Shown: positions 23,938-35,744 of the stretch, in pieces
How positions within the stretch are numbered: the stretch's first letter is position 1
Layout: the number at the start of each line of letters is the position of its first letter
Origin: Azolla caroliniana
Lineage: Eukaryota; Polypodiophyta
Length of the DNA stretch: 64,000 nucleotides
Assembly: GCA_043228905.1 (NCBI GenBank)
Contig: JBHGNT010000021.1
Location: 10,416,001-10,480,000 of the forward strand
Direction of reading: 5' to 3'
Program-made: the position numbers and the translations under genes
Notes under the pieces: model-generated
Told to the model about the DNA's origin: nothing
Seen by the model: the letters and a program-made list of their open reading frames with translations, nothing else
Database searches by the model: none

Positions 23938-24169
23938 CGCACAAGTGGAAGGATAAGGAATATTTCGTTTGATTTTGGGGTTTTTTTGCCATTTCACAAA
24001 ACATCTTGATACTAGTATCACATTTTCTCCAAAACTTGATGAAAAAGTAGAATATTTCAAAGTTTTTAGATCTTAAAGAAATAAAAGTAGAATATTTCAA
24101 AACAATGAACGTTTTTATTCCATTCGATAAAATGTTGTCTAAATTTGTTACATATAGTTGCACAACAAA

Positions 24170-24640
24170 TACATTTGGGAGTTATTTGCATGACTATCAT
24201 CATTCTTTTCATGAGAATCACTACTATAGATAATATACAATTGTGACTCTTCCTCCTCATCTTCCAATGTACCAATCAAATCATTGTCTTCACCAAATGG
24301 TATCTCCAAATTTTGTGCATTAAATCTTCTTCGCCTTCAATCTGAGATATCTTCTAGACTTGCTAATATCTCTTTTATTATGCATATGGTTGTTGTCCTT
24401 AAACATCCAACTTTTGTCTGTGTAAAGTCATACATAATGATATCCACCTCATTAATGTCAATGATAGATGTATTACAAAGGTTTAATACATCATCACGTC
24501 CAAAACTTTACCAATGCATAATTGGTACCCTAGGTCATAGCCATCTACATGTGTAGCTATTAATATCCCCATCTTGAGTTCTTGCAAGTTTCCTTGTCAT
24601 CTGAGTTATGCTTGTGTTGTCATCCTTCGTTCCAACTATA
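24170..24640 (-). pseudogene. decayed conserved subterminal segment (second copy)
   Basis: Reverse complement of 5,640-6,110 at roughly 80% identity. Minus-strand reading includes MTRKLARTQDGDINSYTCRW and DEEEESQLYIIYSSDS. It is broken by stops and no family was recognised. Conservation near the end of two elements argues that it once had a role or coding function. Confidence 0.4.
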
Positions 24641-24924
24641 AAGATTAACATTAGTGTCGAAGCATGCTACGGTGTACCAACTTTTGGCCAAAAATTTAGT
24701 ACTAAATCGAAGAAGAAAATAAACATTAAAAATTGTAAATAAATTTCAAAAAACAAAAAACAAATTCATTACGTCACACTCGAATGCACAAAGATATTAT
24801 ATGTCACACTCGAAATGTCCCTAGGCCATATTTAATACATTAATTGTTGCCCCAATCTCCTAGGTAGAGTTGTACGAAAGCACACCTGGAGAAGGTATCC
24901 ATTGTGATAGTTGGTCAGTCTCAG

Positions 24925-24925
<1 letters not shown>
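24641..24925. other. AT-rich spacer
   Basis: No gene or repeat recognised. Contains a short direct repeat of TATGTCACACTCGAA-like phrases near 24,775-24,815. Confidence 0.6.
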
Positions 24926-24958
<33 letters not shown>

Positions 24959-24983
24959 ATGGGTAGTCGAACGTGTCAATTGG

Positions 24984-25029
<46 letters not shown>

Positions 25030-25054
25030 ATGGGTAGTCGAACGTGTCAATTGG

Positions 25055-25111
<57 letters not shown>
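24926..25111. repeat. three (CT)n tracts in a 72-bp repeat
   Basis: CT runs are separated by two copies (24,953 and 25,025) of a 40-base segment beginning GGTATGGGTAGTCGAACGTG. Confidence 0.9.
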
Positions 25112-25114
<3 letters not shown>

Positions 25115-26059
25115 GTCTCGAAGTTGTCAGACAGACAGTGGCAGAAAGTTAAAGAAAGACGACATATCTATTACAGGTCTATCTCTCTCTTTCTCTCTCT
25201 CACTCCACCTTCGAAGCTTTGTTTCTTTCTTTCTTTCGGTTTCTCTCTCTCACTCCACCTTCGATTCTCTGTTTCCCCCCGTAGTTGTTCTTGTGTTCCC
25301 CTCTGTGCCAGGTTCGATCTCTGAACTCTGTATACGCATAGATTTTTGTTTCCCCTGCTCGTTGTATGTGTTGTTGATTTTCCTTCCTTGTGTATGCTCG
25401 TTTGTCTCCTCTGCAGCAGCCTCGTTTGTCGAAATCAACACGGTGTGGTACCTCTGCAAGTTGTACGATCTCCAGGTATTCTCTGTGTTGCATGCCCAAC
25501 TGGTATGTTTTCTTTTTCTGAATGTTTCCTGTCTGTCTGTTTTTTATTTGCATGTGTATGGCCATTTTTAGGGTTTGATTATTCATAGTCTATGTGTTGC
25601 ATGCCCAACTAGTATGTTTTTGTTTTCTCTGTGTTTCTCTGTGTTTCTTTTAAAAATGTATGACAATATTTTGATCGAGGTGGTTGTGTGTTAGACATGT
25701 TTGTACATGCAACGTAAATGGAGTTGGCTATGATGAGTTGCTATGTTTTCGTTTTGTTCTTGTTTCCTGTCCATCTGTTTTATTTTGTGTGAGTTTGACA
25801 TGGATGAGTGTTTTTCCGACTATTTTGGGTTTTTGTGTGTTTGACATGGCTTGTACATGCGATGTGATGGAGTTGGCTATGATGATTTACAATGTTTTCG
25901 TTTTCTTTGACTTTCCTATCCGTCTGTTTTTATTGTTTGTGTTTGACATGGATGAGTTTTTTTCCGACTATTTAGGGTTATTGTGTGTTTGACATGGTTT
26001 GTACATGCAATGTGATGATTTGCTATGTGTTGATGGTAATTGCTTGATTTTTCTTCTAG
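25112..26059 (+). other. leader exon and first intron of the RING-H2 gene
   Basis: Pyrimidine-rich sequence precedes a likely untranslated exon ending ...GATCTCCAG at 25,475, followed by GTATTCTC, a good donor. The intron ends TTTTTCTTCTAG at 26,059, just before the coding exon. Two and a half direct repeats of about 150 bp (TGTACATGCAA...GGAGTTGGCTATGATGA) lie in it at about 25,700, 25,850 and 26,000. The splice model is by eye only. Confidence 0.5.
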
Positions 26060-27085
26060 TACATGCATATTCATTCCCTGAGAATTGTGTTGACTAGGAC
26101 AATGACGAGAAGGACACCCATAAAGAAGACATTGATGAAAGAGAAAGTGAAGACACCAGTGAAGGAAGGAAGAAGGACACCCATGAAAGAAAGCAAGAAG
26201 ACACCCACAAGAGAAAGGGTGATGAATTCATCAACACAGAGAAAGAAGATGTACCACTCCATCAGTCGAGACACACCTCTTGGATGGAATTATTTCCTTC
26301 AAGCACAACCTGATGTTTATCCAGAGATGAGAGAGTGGTTGTTAAAAACCTAGGGGTCAGCACATCCCGACACAAGGCGAGGATTCCACATAAGTGGTTT
26401 GAAGAGGGAATACATAAATTTATTGAAGACGAGATACGAACATGTTTATGATACAAATCAAATCACTAACAATGAGGTGGGTACTGTTTTTGCACGTGCT
26501 TTTGCATGTGAAGTTCAAGGTGGCATTGACGTAAATTGGGAAGATTTTAATCGGCACCAGTCAGAACATTACAAAGGGTCCTCCAGTACCAACACTGGCT
26601 TGAAGTCATCTGGAACCTCTCATGTGGATATTCCAGCTATAACACCTGTCCACCAAGTTCTAGAGGCAAAGGTACGGGCCACAATGACTGAAAAGCATGA
26701 ACAGATGATGGCCGGTTGCATAGCTTCTATGAGCTCAAGAATACAAACACTACTTGTTGATTTGGAAGCAGTTAAATCAGCTGAGATACAAGCAGAAAAG
26801 AAATTTTCTTCAATAAAAACTACATATGAATGGATTGCATCGACAATCCAAAATTCAGAAAGTGAGGTGTTGAAAGAGGAGTTGAAGAAAGAGCTGAACA
26901 ATATGGGCACTCAATTAGGTTCACAGATGAGAGACCTTGATACTTGTAGGAATGCACATGAAGAAATAGATAATAAGTTGTCAGCCTTAAAGTAGCATTC
27001 TGAGAACCTTGCATGCTTGATGCAGGATTTAAAACAAAATGGTTTTGATACTTTGTTTCCATCTGTAATTGAGCACCCAAGTGGT
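26060..27085 (+). pseudogene. RING-H2 gene, exon with (K/R)TP-rich and coiled-coil parts
   Basis: The exon starts at the acceptor at 26,059, with ATG at 26,063. The N-terminus is very basic with repeated (K/R)TP units (RRTPIKKT, VKTPVKEG, RRTPMKES, KKTPTRER), possible phosphorylation or DNA/chromatin-contact sites. Then comes PLGWNYFLQAQPDVYPEMRE and, after an in-frame TAG at 26,351-26,353, a helical part to about 26,990. Its second half is a coiled coil (SSRIQTLLVDLEAVKSAEIQ, LKEELKKELNNMGTQ). A second in-frame TAG lies at 26,993. Both stops keep the frame, suggesting recent decay of an otherwise maintained gene. The function is unknown. Confidence 0.55.
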
Positions 27086-27208
27086 ATAGAAAATACCATT
27101 ATTAGTATAGCTATATCACGGTATTGGCTTTAAAAGTTATTTATTTCTACTTCTCTGGTATAAATAAGTGAGCAGCTAATATATTATAACTTGTGTTTGC
27201 AATCTTCC

Positions 27209-27390
27209 AAGTGTATATTTTGTGGCCTCGGATTCAAGTTGGAGGCTATGGATGTTGTGATTACACCATGCTTGCACACATATCATGTGCTATGTGCTAA
27301 GTATCATTTTGAGAAAGAGAATACATGTATGGACTGTAAAACTACAATTGCGGCTGAGTGGTACTATGCTTGGGGTTTAAAAGTACACAC
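27209..27390 (+). CDS. RING-H2 zinc-finger exon of the transposon gene
   Basis: The translation contains C-x2-C-x15-C-x-H-x2-H-x2-C-x10-C-x2-C (CIFCGLGF, then TPCLHTYHVLC, then TCMDC), the full ligand set of a C3H2C3 RING-H2 finger. Such fingers usually act as ubiquitin ligases, so that activity is an inference. The exon begins after CTTCCAAG at 27,208-27,211 and can be spliced in phase from a donor at 27,391 to the acceptor at 29,692. It sits between the coiled-coil exon and the acidic exons on the same strand. How it joins the coiled-coil exon was not settled: no phase-matching donor was found with certainty. Confidence 0.7.
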
Positions 27391-29692
27391 GTACGGTATG
27401 TGGCTCTACTATTCTATTGTTTGTATTATATGATGTCAATTAACATTTGGACTAGAACTAGTGTATGCCACAATTCATACTTCAAATTTAGTGTAATCTC
27501 TAACAACTATTATGTGGAACCCTAATTATGTGGGTTAGTATTGGCAGTACTCTTAATATATAATTGGTATGTGTAGTTGAAGGGATATTTTCCAGAATTA
27601 GTAGTACTAAAAGGGAACCATGTACAACATCGTCCAATCTATATTGCAACTTGCCTAATATTAGTTTAGTAAACACTATACTTATAGTACACTGTTGACT
27701 GTTAGTATTGTTTGTGTAACTTGGGAATTAGTACTAGTAATGTAATTTGGGAACAAGGTGTATAGTAAATTGCTGAATAATAGTACAATTATTGTAATTT
27801 GGAAATGAGGTGTGTCAAACACATATCACGTTTAGTACTAATACTATTCAAGATTAATACTGTTGGTGTAATTAGTACAAGTTATGTAACTAGGTGTGTA
27901 GAACACATATCATGTTTAGTATTACTTGTGTGCAAAATACCAATCTACATTTGTTGGATTAGTACTTAGTAAGTACTACATGGTTCATGATTAGTACTAG
28001 TTCTGTACTTTGTGAACTAAGTTACTAGTACATTGCTCATGATTAATACTAGTTTTGTAATTTGGGAACTGAGTAGTACTTTGTTCCTTATTAGTACTAG
28101 TTTTGTACCTTATTAGTACTAGATCAGTAATCTAGAAAATAAGTGAGTAGTACATTTTGTAGATTAGTACTAATTGTGTAATTTGACTAAGTCAGTGGTA
28201 CATTGTTGAGTAGTACATTGTTCAGGATTAGTACTAATTGTGTATTTTGACTAAGTCAGTGGTACATTGTTCGGGATTAGTACTCCTTGTGTAATTTGCT
28301 AACTAAGTGAGTAGTATATTGTGCATGATTAGTACTACTTGTGTAAATTGGGAACTAAGTGAGCATTACATTGTCCGGGATTAGTACTCCTTGTGTAATT
28401 TGGTAACTAAGTGAGTAGTATATTGTGCATGATTAGTACTACTTGTGTAAATTGGGAACTAAGTGAGCAGTACATTGTTCGGGATTAGTACTCCTTGTGT
28501 AATTTGGTAACTAAGTGAGTAGTATATTGTGCATGATTAGTACTACTTGTGTAAATTGGGAACTAAGTGAGCATTACATTGTTCGGGATTAGTACTCCTT
28601 GTGTAATTTGGTAACTAAGTGAGTAGTATATTGTGCATGATTAGTACTACTTGTGTAAATTGGGAACTAAGTGAGCAGTACATTGTTCGGGATTAGTACT
28701 AGTTCAGTGATTTTGGAAATAAGTGAGTAGTACATTGTTCAAGATTAGTACTACTTATTAATTTGACTAAGTCAGTGGTACATTTTTCGGGATTAGTACT
28801 TGTGTAATTTGGTAACTAAGTGAGTAGTATATTGTGCATGATTAGTACTACTTGTGTAAATTGGGAACTAAGTGAGCATTACATTGTTCGGGATTAGTAC
28901 TCCTTGTGTAATTTGGTAACTAAGTGAGTAGTATATTGTGCATGATTAGTACTACTTGTGTAAATTGGGAACTAAGTGAGCAGTACATTGTTCGGGATTA
29001 GTACTAGTTCAGTGATTTTGGAAATAAGTGAGTAGTACATTGTTCAAGATTAGTACTACTTATTAATTTGACTAAGTCAGTGGTACATTTTTCGGGATTA
29101 GTACTTGTGTAATTTGGTAACTAAGTGAGTAGTATATTGTGCATGATTAGTACTACTTGTGTAAATTGGGAACTAAGTGAGCATTACATTGTTCGGGATT
29201 AGTACTCCTTGTGTAATTTGGTAACTAAGTGAGTAGTATATTGTGCATGATTAGTACTACTTGTGTAAATTGGGAACTAAGTGAGCAGTACATTGTTCGG
29301 GATTAGTACTAGTTCAGTGATTTTGGAAATAAGTGAGTAGTACATTGTTCAAGATTAGTACTACTTATTAATTTGACTAAGTCAGTGGTACATTTTTCGG
29401 GATTAGTACTTGTGTAATTTGGTAACTAAGTGAGTAGTATATTGTGCATGATTAGTACTACTTTTGTATATTGTGCATGATTAGTACTAATCGTGTAAAT
29501 TGGGAACTAAGTGAGCAGTACAGTGTTCCTTATTAGTACTAGTTCAGTAATTTAGGAACTATGTGAGTAGTACATTGTTCATGATTGGTACATTGTGTAA
29601 AATGGGAAGCAGCTCTTGTGACCTACATTATATATTTTAGATGATGGTACTAACATTCAAGGTTTTTTTGTTTCTTGCAATGAATGTTGTAG
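27391..29692 (+). repeat. 2.3-kb intron filled with TAGTAC-rich tandem repeats
   Basis: From about 27,540 the sequence is built of 52-bp units (GATTAGTACTACTTGTGTAA..., then GGAACTAAGTGAGCAGTACA...) that alternate in two forms, giving a 104-bp dimer. A larger repeat of 305 bp is clear from the phrase TAGTTCAGTGATTTTGGAAA at about 28,700, 29,006 and 29,311. It lies wholly between the RING-H2 exon and the next exon. No coding sequence is in it. Confidence 0.85.
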
Positions 29693-30027
29693 TGTCAAGC
29701 AACCAGCCCCTGTGCCTAAACCCTCAATATCTGCTGCACATTCCAAGGTTCAGGGACCATCACTACCAATAACCTATGATTTTTATGATGAGGATGAATG
29801 TATGAGAAGAGCCATTGGAGCAGTGGAACATATGCTTCTACAAACAAATTCCCCAAGCTCCGGTCAACATCAAGAAATAGAGCCCACTAAGAAGAGAAAT
29901 GCTGCAAGAATGTTGTATGGAAACGGCAAGAAAGGCAAAGTTGGCAATGCTGATGATGAAATGATATTTGGTGACGGAGATACGAGTCCAAAACCTGATC
30001 ATGAAGACGAATTTATGACACTCCCAG
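29693..30027 (+). CDS. acidic/NLS-like exon of the transposon RING-H2 gene
   Basis: Open from the acceptor at 29,692 to a donor at 30,028 (CCCAG|GTACAC). The product is hydrophilic, with a DFYDEDECMRRAIG segment, a basic TKKRNAARMLYGNGKKGKVG stretch that could be a nuclear signal, and an acidic end. The intron 30,028-30,296 is phase-consistent with the next exon (PG|LQEQSD). No known domain was recognised. Confidence 0.55.
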
Positions 30028-30296
30028 GTACACGTCAAAAGCCAAACTTTGAAAACAATGATTTAGCTCATAACAACCCTATTTTTGTTGTTATTATAGA
30101 TCATAACAACATTGTTGAGCACCTAGATGTTGTGGAGAAGATGACCGAACCCACCACTTGCAATGGGGTATCTACGGTTGTACAGTATGACGATGTAACA
30201 TTAGGTAAAAATGTGGCCCTAAACCCTATGTTCATTGTTTGCAAACTTTTGAGTATGTGAGTTGATACCAATATTCTTTGGAATCCCATTAATTAG

Positions 30297-31321
30297 GTTT
30301 ACAAGAGCAGTCTGATTCCCAACTACAATCAAATGAATCGGGAACTTCATGGAGCACAAGTGCAGAGTCAGATTCCCATCAGAGTCAGAATCAAATTAAC
30401 CTTTGCAAGGAGGCAGACTCTGGAAGCACATCTTCCACACATGAGGATTGTGAGAAAAACAAAGCATTCATATGTGAAGAGCAGCTGGCATGTACCAACA
30501 ACACTATGTCTAAAGAAGCCTATGAGTGTGGAAAGAATATGGCAAGTACTGAAGAGAAGATTGAAGCCCATGAAGAGTGTGGAAAGAATATGGCAAGTAC
30601 TGAAGAGAAGACTGATTGTACTGATAATGTGGCAAGTGTTGAAGAGAAGACTGATTGTACTGATAATGTGCTAGTATTGTCTAAAGATTCCCATGAGGAT
30701 CATGGAAAGAACATTGCTAGTAATGAAGAGGAGCTTGATTGTACTGACAATGTGCTAGTAGTGTCTTGTGAAGCCCATGAGGATCGTGGAAAGAACATCG
30801 CTTTCCCTGAAGATAAGCCTGATTGTACAGAATCCCATGAGGATTGTAGAGCGAACAACGTTACTAATGAAGGTAGGCTTGATTGTACTCAGAGCGAACA
30901 ACGTTGTCTTAAGAATGAGGTGACATCCACCGTACAAGAGGAGTCGACCATGACTACTGCCACGGTCCACATACAGGAGTCTAATAAGAACGAGTGTATA
31001 GGCATCGGTGATGATGATAGGGCAATAAAGATCGCTAGGAGTACAAGCATTCAGGAGATGAGTGATAATTTGTCTATCGACAGCACCTTTGTGGATTTGT
31101 GTACAAGCATTGCAGTTGTAGAAAACATAGTTGCTCTCTCAAGCTTGCCACCAGTACAAGGTGCCCGCGCATCCACGCTTGTCTCTGATGCCTCTGATGA
31201 TGAAGTGCCACTTAGTCAGCTCATACCTAAAGGCTTTAAGATAAAGAAGAATGTAAAATCAGAAAAATCTGGCACCAACAAGCGCATTACAAGATCGGCC
31301 AAGTTACCCTCTAGTGCCTGA
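30297..31321 (+). CDS. acidic repeat C-terminal exon of the transposon gene
   Basis: A long open exon from the acceptor at 30,296 to a stop at 31,319-31,321. The first half is Ser/Gln/Glu-rich. It then has degenerate repeats of about 15-30 residues around CGKNMASTEEKTDCTDNV and EAHEDRGKNIAF, and closes with an acidic patch (SDASDDEVPLSQL) and a basic tail (KGFKIKKNVKSEKSGTNKRI). Cys and His recur in the repeats, but with no zinc-finger spacing. The frame is clean for over 330 codons, which argues that it was maintained. The function is unknown. Confidence 0.6.
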
Positions 31322-31475
31322 TTGTCTTTCGATTATACTTGAACTTTAGTTGTTAGTGATGTCTGAAATTGAACTATTTGGATACCAAAATACTGTTTCA
31401 ATTGCCAATGTAAAAAATCCAGTTCATGAATCTGAAATAGTTATACCAGTGTGAAATCAAGTTCATGTTTAAGGA
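31322..31475 (+). other. 3' region of the transposon gene
   Basis: AT-rich trailer after the stop codon. No gene. Confidence 0.4.
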
Positions 31476-32215
31476 TTGCTTCTATATTTTGCTCGTCAAC
31501 ATATATCAAAAACAATGGGAATATACTTTTTTGATCTAAGTATTCTTATTTTACAATGTTTTGCTTCTTTTTTGAGATCATCTCCTAATCCTCGCAAAGT
31601 CTTTCAGTCTATTGTAGATAAAATGCTTGAAAGTCTTCTTAGCTTGCTAGGAAAATTTAGGTTTTCAGGTGTTGATGATGAGAAACAGAAAATATCGGGT
31701 GTTATTGAAGATATATTGAAGTATAGATTGTTTCATCAATCCCATTTGGAGGGTAACCAGAATGTGTGCAAATTGTTGAAGCAATGTGGGCCATATTTTG
31801 AAGATATCATCCCAAAGGATGAACCATCCATTAACAGTAGTAAGGAAACACTTACCTTTTTGAGCTATCACAAATTATTGTTTCAGAAGTTGGATTATTT
31901 TGTTAAGGAAAGGAAGGTCTGTACTTTATAATCCATAGCCTGGATATTCAGGACTTATATACAAGAAGTTAAAACTCAGATGGCTTCACAGGACATATCA
32001 TGAAACAAAAAAGGATTCTGAGAGAATAATTTTCATTGTTGTCTTCACAGAATTCATCGCCCCCTTTGAAGAATGAACTTACAGTAGAAAATCTTACAAT
32101 ATTAAAGTCTTTAATGAATTCAACTAACAATCTTCTCTTGGTAGCAAAAGAAGAGCAGATTTATGTGCCAACAGAGGACACACCAACTCTTATACAATAT
32201 TTTTACTCATTTTAA
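31476..32215 (+). pseudogene. exons of an unidentified split gene between the two transposon genes
   Basis: An open stretch (31,500-31,917) gives a helical, natural-looking protein segment (FLRSSPNPRKVFQSIVDKML, LESLLSLLGKFRF). It ends at a plausible donor (AAG|GTCTGT) and an acceptor (CTTCACAG) near 32,050, followed by a second open piece (NELTVENLTILKSLMNSTNN) to about 32,215. Splice sites still present suggest genomic capture, not a processed copy. The style is that of a conserved helical-repeat protein. A plant ribosome-biogenesis protein (Urb2/Npa2 type) came to mind, but this was not confirmed and is not claimed. Confidence 0.4.
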
Positions 32216-32463
32216 CATGGCTCTGCAAAACTCCTATGCTCAAATAACATCAGGAAACATGAGCAATATTGGCAATGAAGAAATCCAAATCTTGTTGACA
32301 ACAGCTAATATATTATGAAAGATAAGTACAAGTGGTTGAGAGGCATAAACACTTTGGAAGAAAGACGAAATATATCAATTCATTTGTCAATCATCAAAAT
32401 TAATAGTGAACTCCAAGTGGATGTTTTTCAGTTTTCTGGTACAATGTATTGATAGGGTGACTT
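32216..32463. other. spacer between convergent genes
   Basis: AT-rich, with no clear gene; may be the tail of the captured segment. Confidence 0.4.
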
Positions 32464-33361
32464 TCAAGCATTAAATAGAGAGACCTCCCCTAATATGTGC
32501 TCATGAACCTCTTGGGGGACCTTGTAGACAGTGTTGTATCCCTTAACCTTGTGCTTTGCTTGAGTCATATTGAATTTGATCGCAAGAATGGCATCAGCGT
32601 AGATTATTGCGATGGGTGCTTCTTTTAGTAATGCATATGTGTTCTTGCACTGCGGCAACTTTGCATAATAGTTTCCATACACGACAGACTCACCAACGTT
32701 GAAATTGTTGCCCGAACCATCCCTCACCACTTCTTTCAATAATGTCTTTCCTTGCTTGCACACCACAATGTAGTAGTCTTCTAAATCTTCATTCTGAGGA
32801 TATTTGAGCATTGCAAAATGATCTCCAACTTCCAATAAAACTGCCAAGTCTTGATTTTGGTTGTAGTATACAATATCGTTTGAATGCACATCCTCTTCAA
32901 CATCATCTTGTCGTTCAGGCTCAAGCTTCTCCAGCTTCCAGGGCTCCACGATTGATAGGTTAATGCATTTATCCCAAGCTTCATCTAGACACATGGAACA
33001 AAAGCATGATAAACTACGGAGTAACAATTGGGTTGTGTCCTTGCGGCTAAACCCTAACACACAATGGGTGTTGCGTGTGCCTTTCACGGTTTTACAACCA
33101 TATGATTTAGTTCTATCGACCTCATCAGCGCGAACTTCAACAAACAATCTGTTCTTACCATCATTTGACATCTTCCATGTTAGCCACTGCACAACATCAT
33201 GTGCATTTTGTAACTTAGCACCATTATTATCCAACTGCTCACTTGTAAGGGCACGTTTGATCACAGCCCCCGCGCCATCATGCTCTCCTTTTCCATGTCC
33301 AGACCCGAAGTAATTCCATTGCATACGAATATTGAATAAGGAGAAATACATGCTTTGGTAT
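32464..33361 (-). CDS. transposase C-terminal exon (third catalytic residue)
   Basis: Acceptor CCTGAG|A at 33,362 keeps phase with the previous exon (FIAR|YQSMYF). The exon is fully open to TGA at 32,464-32,466. It starts with WNYFGSGHGKGEHDGAGA, the third catalytic block. It continues with a region containing CKTVKGTRNTHCV and CFCSMCLDEAWDKC, then an acidic part and a conserved-looking C-terminal domain (NFNVGESVVYGNYYAKL). Nearly 300 codons without a stop suggest selection until recently. Confidence 0.75.
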
Positions 33362-33379
33362 CTCAGGTTTCCAACAAAA

Positions 33380-34780
33380 TTATTACTATGTTGTCAATTG
33401 AGAGTACTACACTTCCATTAATACTGATTTAGTACAAATACAAAACAAAGCATAGCACAACGTATCCATTGAGAACACTCTACACTTATTAAAAGATAAA
33501 TAGTACTATGTTGTCGACCAACAGTACCTGGCATCCATTTAATACTAACTTAGTATGGATATAGCACAAAGTATAGTACAATGAGTTCATGGAAAGCACT
33601 CTACATGTATTAACAGATAAATAGTACAAAATGTTCAATATCGGATAGTACAATACAATGTGTCCACGGAGAACACAACCCTCCTTAGAAGATCATTAGT
33701 ACTACAAGACATGTACTTTACATCACTGATTTAGTATAGATACAACAAATAGTACAATATAGTGTGTTCATGGAGAACGTTGAACATTGATTAATAGATA
33801 ATCAGTACCACACAATGTGTTTAAAAGATGAGTACAAGATGAGTACAATACTATGAGTACAACATGAGTAAATACTGATTTAGTACAATTCTCTTAAGGA
33901 CGGACAATACTATGAGTACAAGATGAGTACTTTACATCCTCCTATAAACACAACATAGTACAGAACCAACACACAACATAGTACAATGTGTCTATGGAGA
34001 ACCCTTCACATGGATTAAAACATAATTAGTACAATTCTCTTAAGGACGGACAATACTATAAGTACAAGATGAGTACTTTACATCCTTTTGTAAACACAAC
34101 ATAGTACAGAACCAACACACAACATAGTACAATGTGTCTATGGAGAACCCTTCACATGGATTAAAACATAATTAGTACAATTCTCTTAAGGACGGACAAT
34201 ACTCTAAGTACAAGATGAGTACTTTACATCCTTCTATACACACAACATAGTACAGATACAACACACAACATAGTACAATGTGTCTATGAAGAACACTTCA
34301 CATGGATAAAAAGATAATTAGTACAATTCTCTTAAGGACGGACAATACTATGAGTACAAGATGAGTACTTTACATCCTTCTATACACACAACATAGTACA
34401 GATACAACACACAACATAGTACAATGTGTCTATGGAGAACACTTCACATGGATAAAAAGATAATTAGTACAATTCTCTTAAGGACGGACAATACTATGAG
34501 TACAAGATGAGTACTTTACATCCTTCTGTAAACACAACATAGTACAATGTGTCTATGGAGAACACTTCACATGGAGTAAAAGTTACTTAGTACAACATAA
34601 TACAAACAAAATTAGTATGCATGCATCCATTCACAAGTGCAAGATTTGAATAGTTACAAACATAATTAGTATGCATCCATGTGAATAGTATTGTTTGTTA
34701 ATAGTTACAAACATAATTAGTATGCATCCACTAACACAAGAATTACGTCCTTACACATTGCATGATAAGTACTAAACATA
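33380..34780. repeat. TAGTAC-rich tandem repeat filling the transposase intron
   Basis: Units of about 146 bp starting near AATTAGTACAATTCTCTTAA are clear at 34,024, 34,169, 34,316 and 34,462, with degenerate copies from about 33,400. Rich in AGTAC, as is the intron of the opposite gene, but the unit is different. Confidence 0.85.
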
Positions 34781-34795
34781 TGGATTAAAAATTAC

Positions 34796-35744
34796 CTGGC
34801 GATAAAGTAGAACGATCGTGCCGCCTTAAACTGCGAGGCAGCACCATCAAACCAAACCCAATGACGGTTAAAGGTTAACCCTAGAGAAAATAAATCTACA
34901 TGGTGAAGCTTAAAACAATGTTGAACAAATAGTGTATCATGCTTTTTATCATCTGAAATGTAAAATATTGATTTCTTATGTAACTCACCGCTTGCCTCCA
35001 ATAGCAAATATGTACAAGTATTGTACATTGATCATTGTACCAATGCATTGATTGAACCTCATTTTGAACTTTAAATGTATAGCTTTTTGCAAAATCAATA
35101 ACGGATACGATGACACCCGTTGGTAAGTTATTAATACATTCCTTGAACTGTGAATTTTGCCAATAACTCCGGAAGTTATGTGGAATAAACTCCCCAAGTT
35201 GTTTCTTAAATTCTGAGACAAGGGTAGCAGCACATGTCTCCTTATATACTTCCTTGATACGCTTAGTTACAACTCCCTTGCCAATATTTTCAGTCACATA
35301 CTCCAAATATTTCCATTTCACGATATGACTATTTCCCATATCAAGCTCTTGCCTACAAAATAATGGTAGCGGACAAACCTTACATATTCTTAATAGACAT
35401 GTACGACGATGCCACTCACATGATGGTTCTTTTTCACAAACACAAGACCTCCATAGCTCAGAAACGGATGCATAAGTCATGTTTCGTGCATTACACCTAT
35501 TATCCTCCCCATTTGGTCTACAAATCTCACAAGTGCAGACACATAATTCCCCGTGTATACCCTTAGAATCAGTACGCATTGCATTCATTGCTAGCCTTAA
35601 CATGTCCATCTTCACATGGTACACACAACAACATGTATTCCTCTCATTTAATTTTCTAACATAAAATGGTTTCAAACCTTGGAACTTGCGGAATCCAACA
35701 GTCAAGCTTGGATGTTGGTCTTTAAAGTTCATGTACAATTCAGC
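34796..35744 (-). CDS. transposase exon with Cys-rich region and two catalytic Asp
   Basis: Starts in phase after the 92-bp intron (AELYMNFKDQHPSLTVGFRK). Many Cys/His residues follow (VCTCEICRPNGEDNRC, CEKEPSCEWHRRTC, CKVCPLPLFC), probably binding zinc. Then come VSVIDFAKSYTF and QSMHWYNDQCTI. A frameshift follows near 35,000, and the last part (SDDKKHDTLF, WVWFDGAASQFK) is in another frame. It ends at the donor CCAG|GTAATT. Confidence 0.65.

Noticed and set aside
24911-25324. Ser/Leu-repeat ORFs in the CT tracts
   Set aside because: They are translations of CT microsatellites.
27430-29690. Regular 52-bp repeats suggesting a CRISPR-like array
   Set aside because: Units abut with no unique spacers, vary gradually, and lie in an intron of a eukaryotic transposon gene. 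They are an ordinary tandem repeat.
31476-31931. Naming the captured segment as a Urb2/Npa2-type ribosome-biogenesis protein
   Set aside because: The impression rests on a loose resemblance only; no diagnostic motif could be verified without a search.
34940-34995. A 36-bp intron (GTGAGT...TTTCAG) in the transposase exon to explain the frame change
   Set aside because: Splice motifs are good, but 36 bases is a multiple of three and would not restore the SDDKKHD frame; it is also far below normal plant intron size. A frameshift is simpler.
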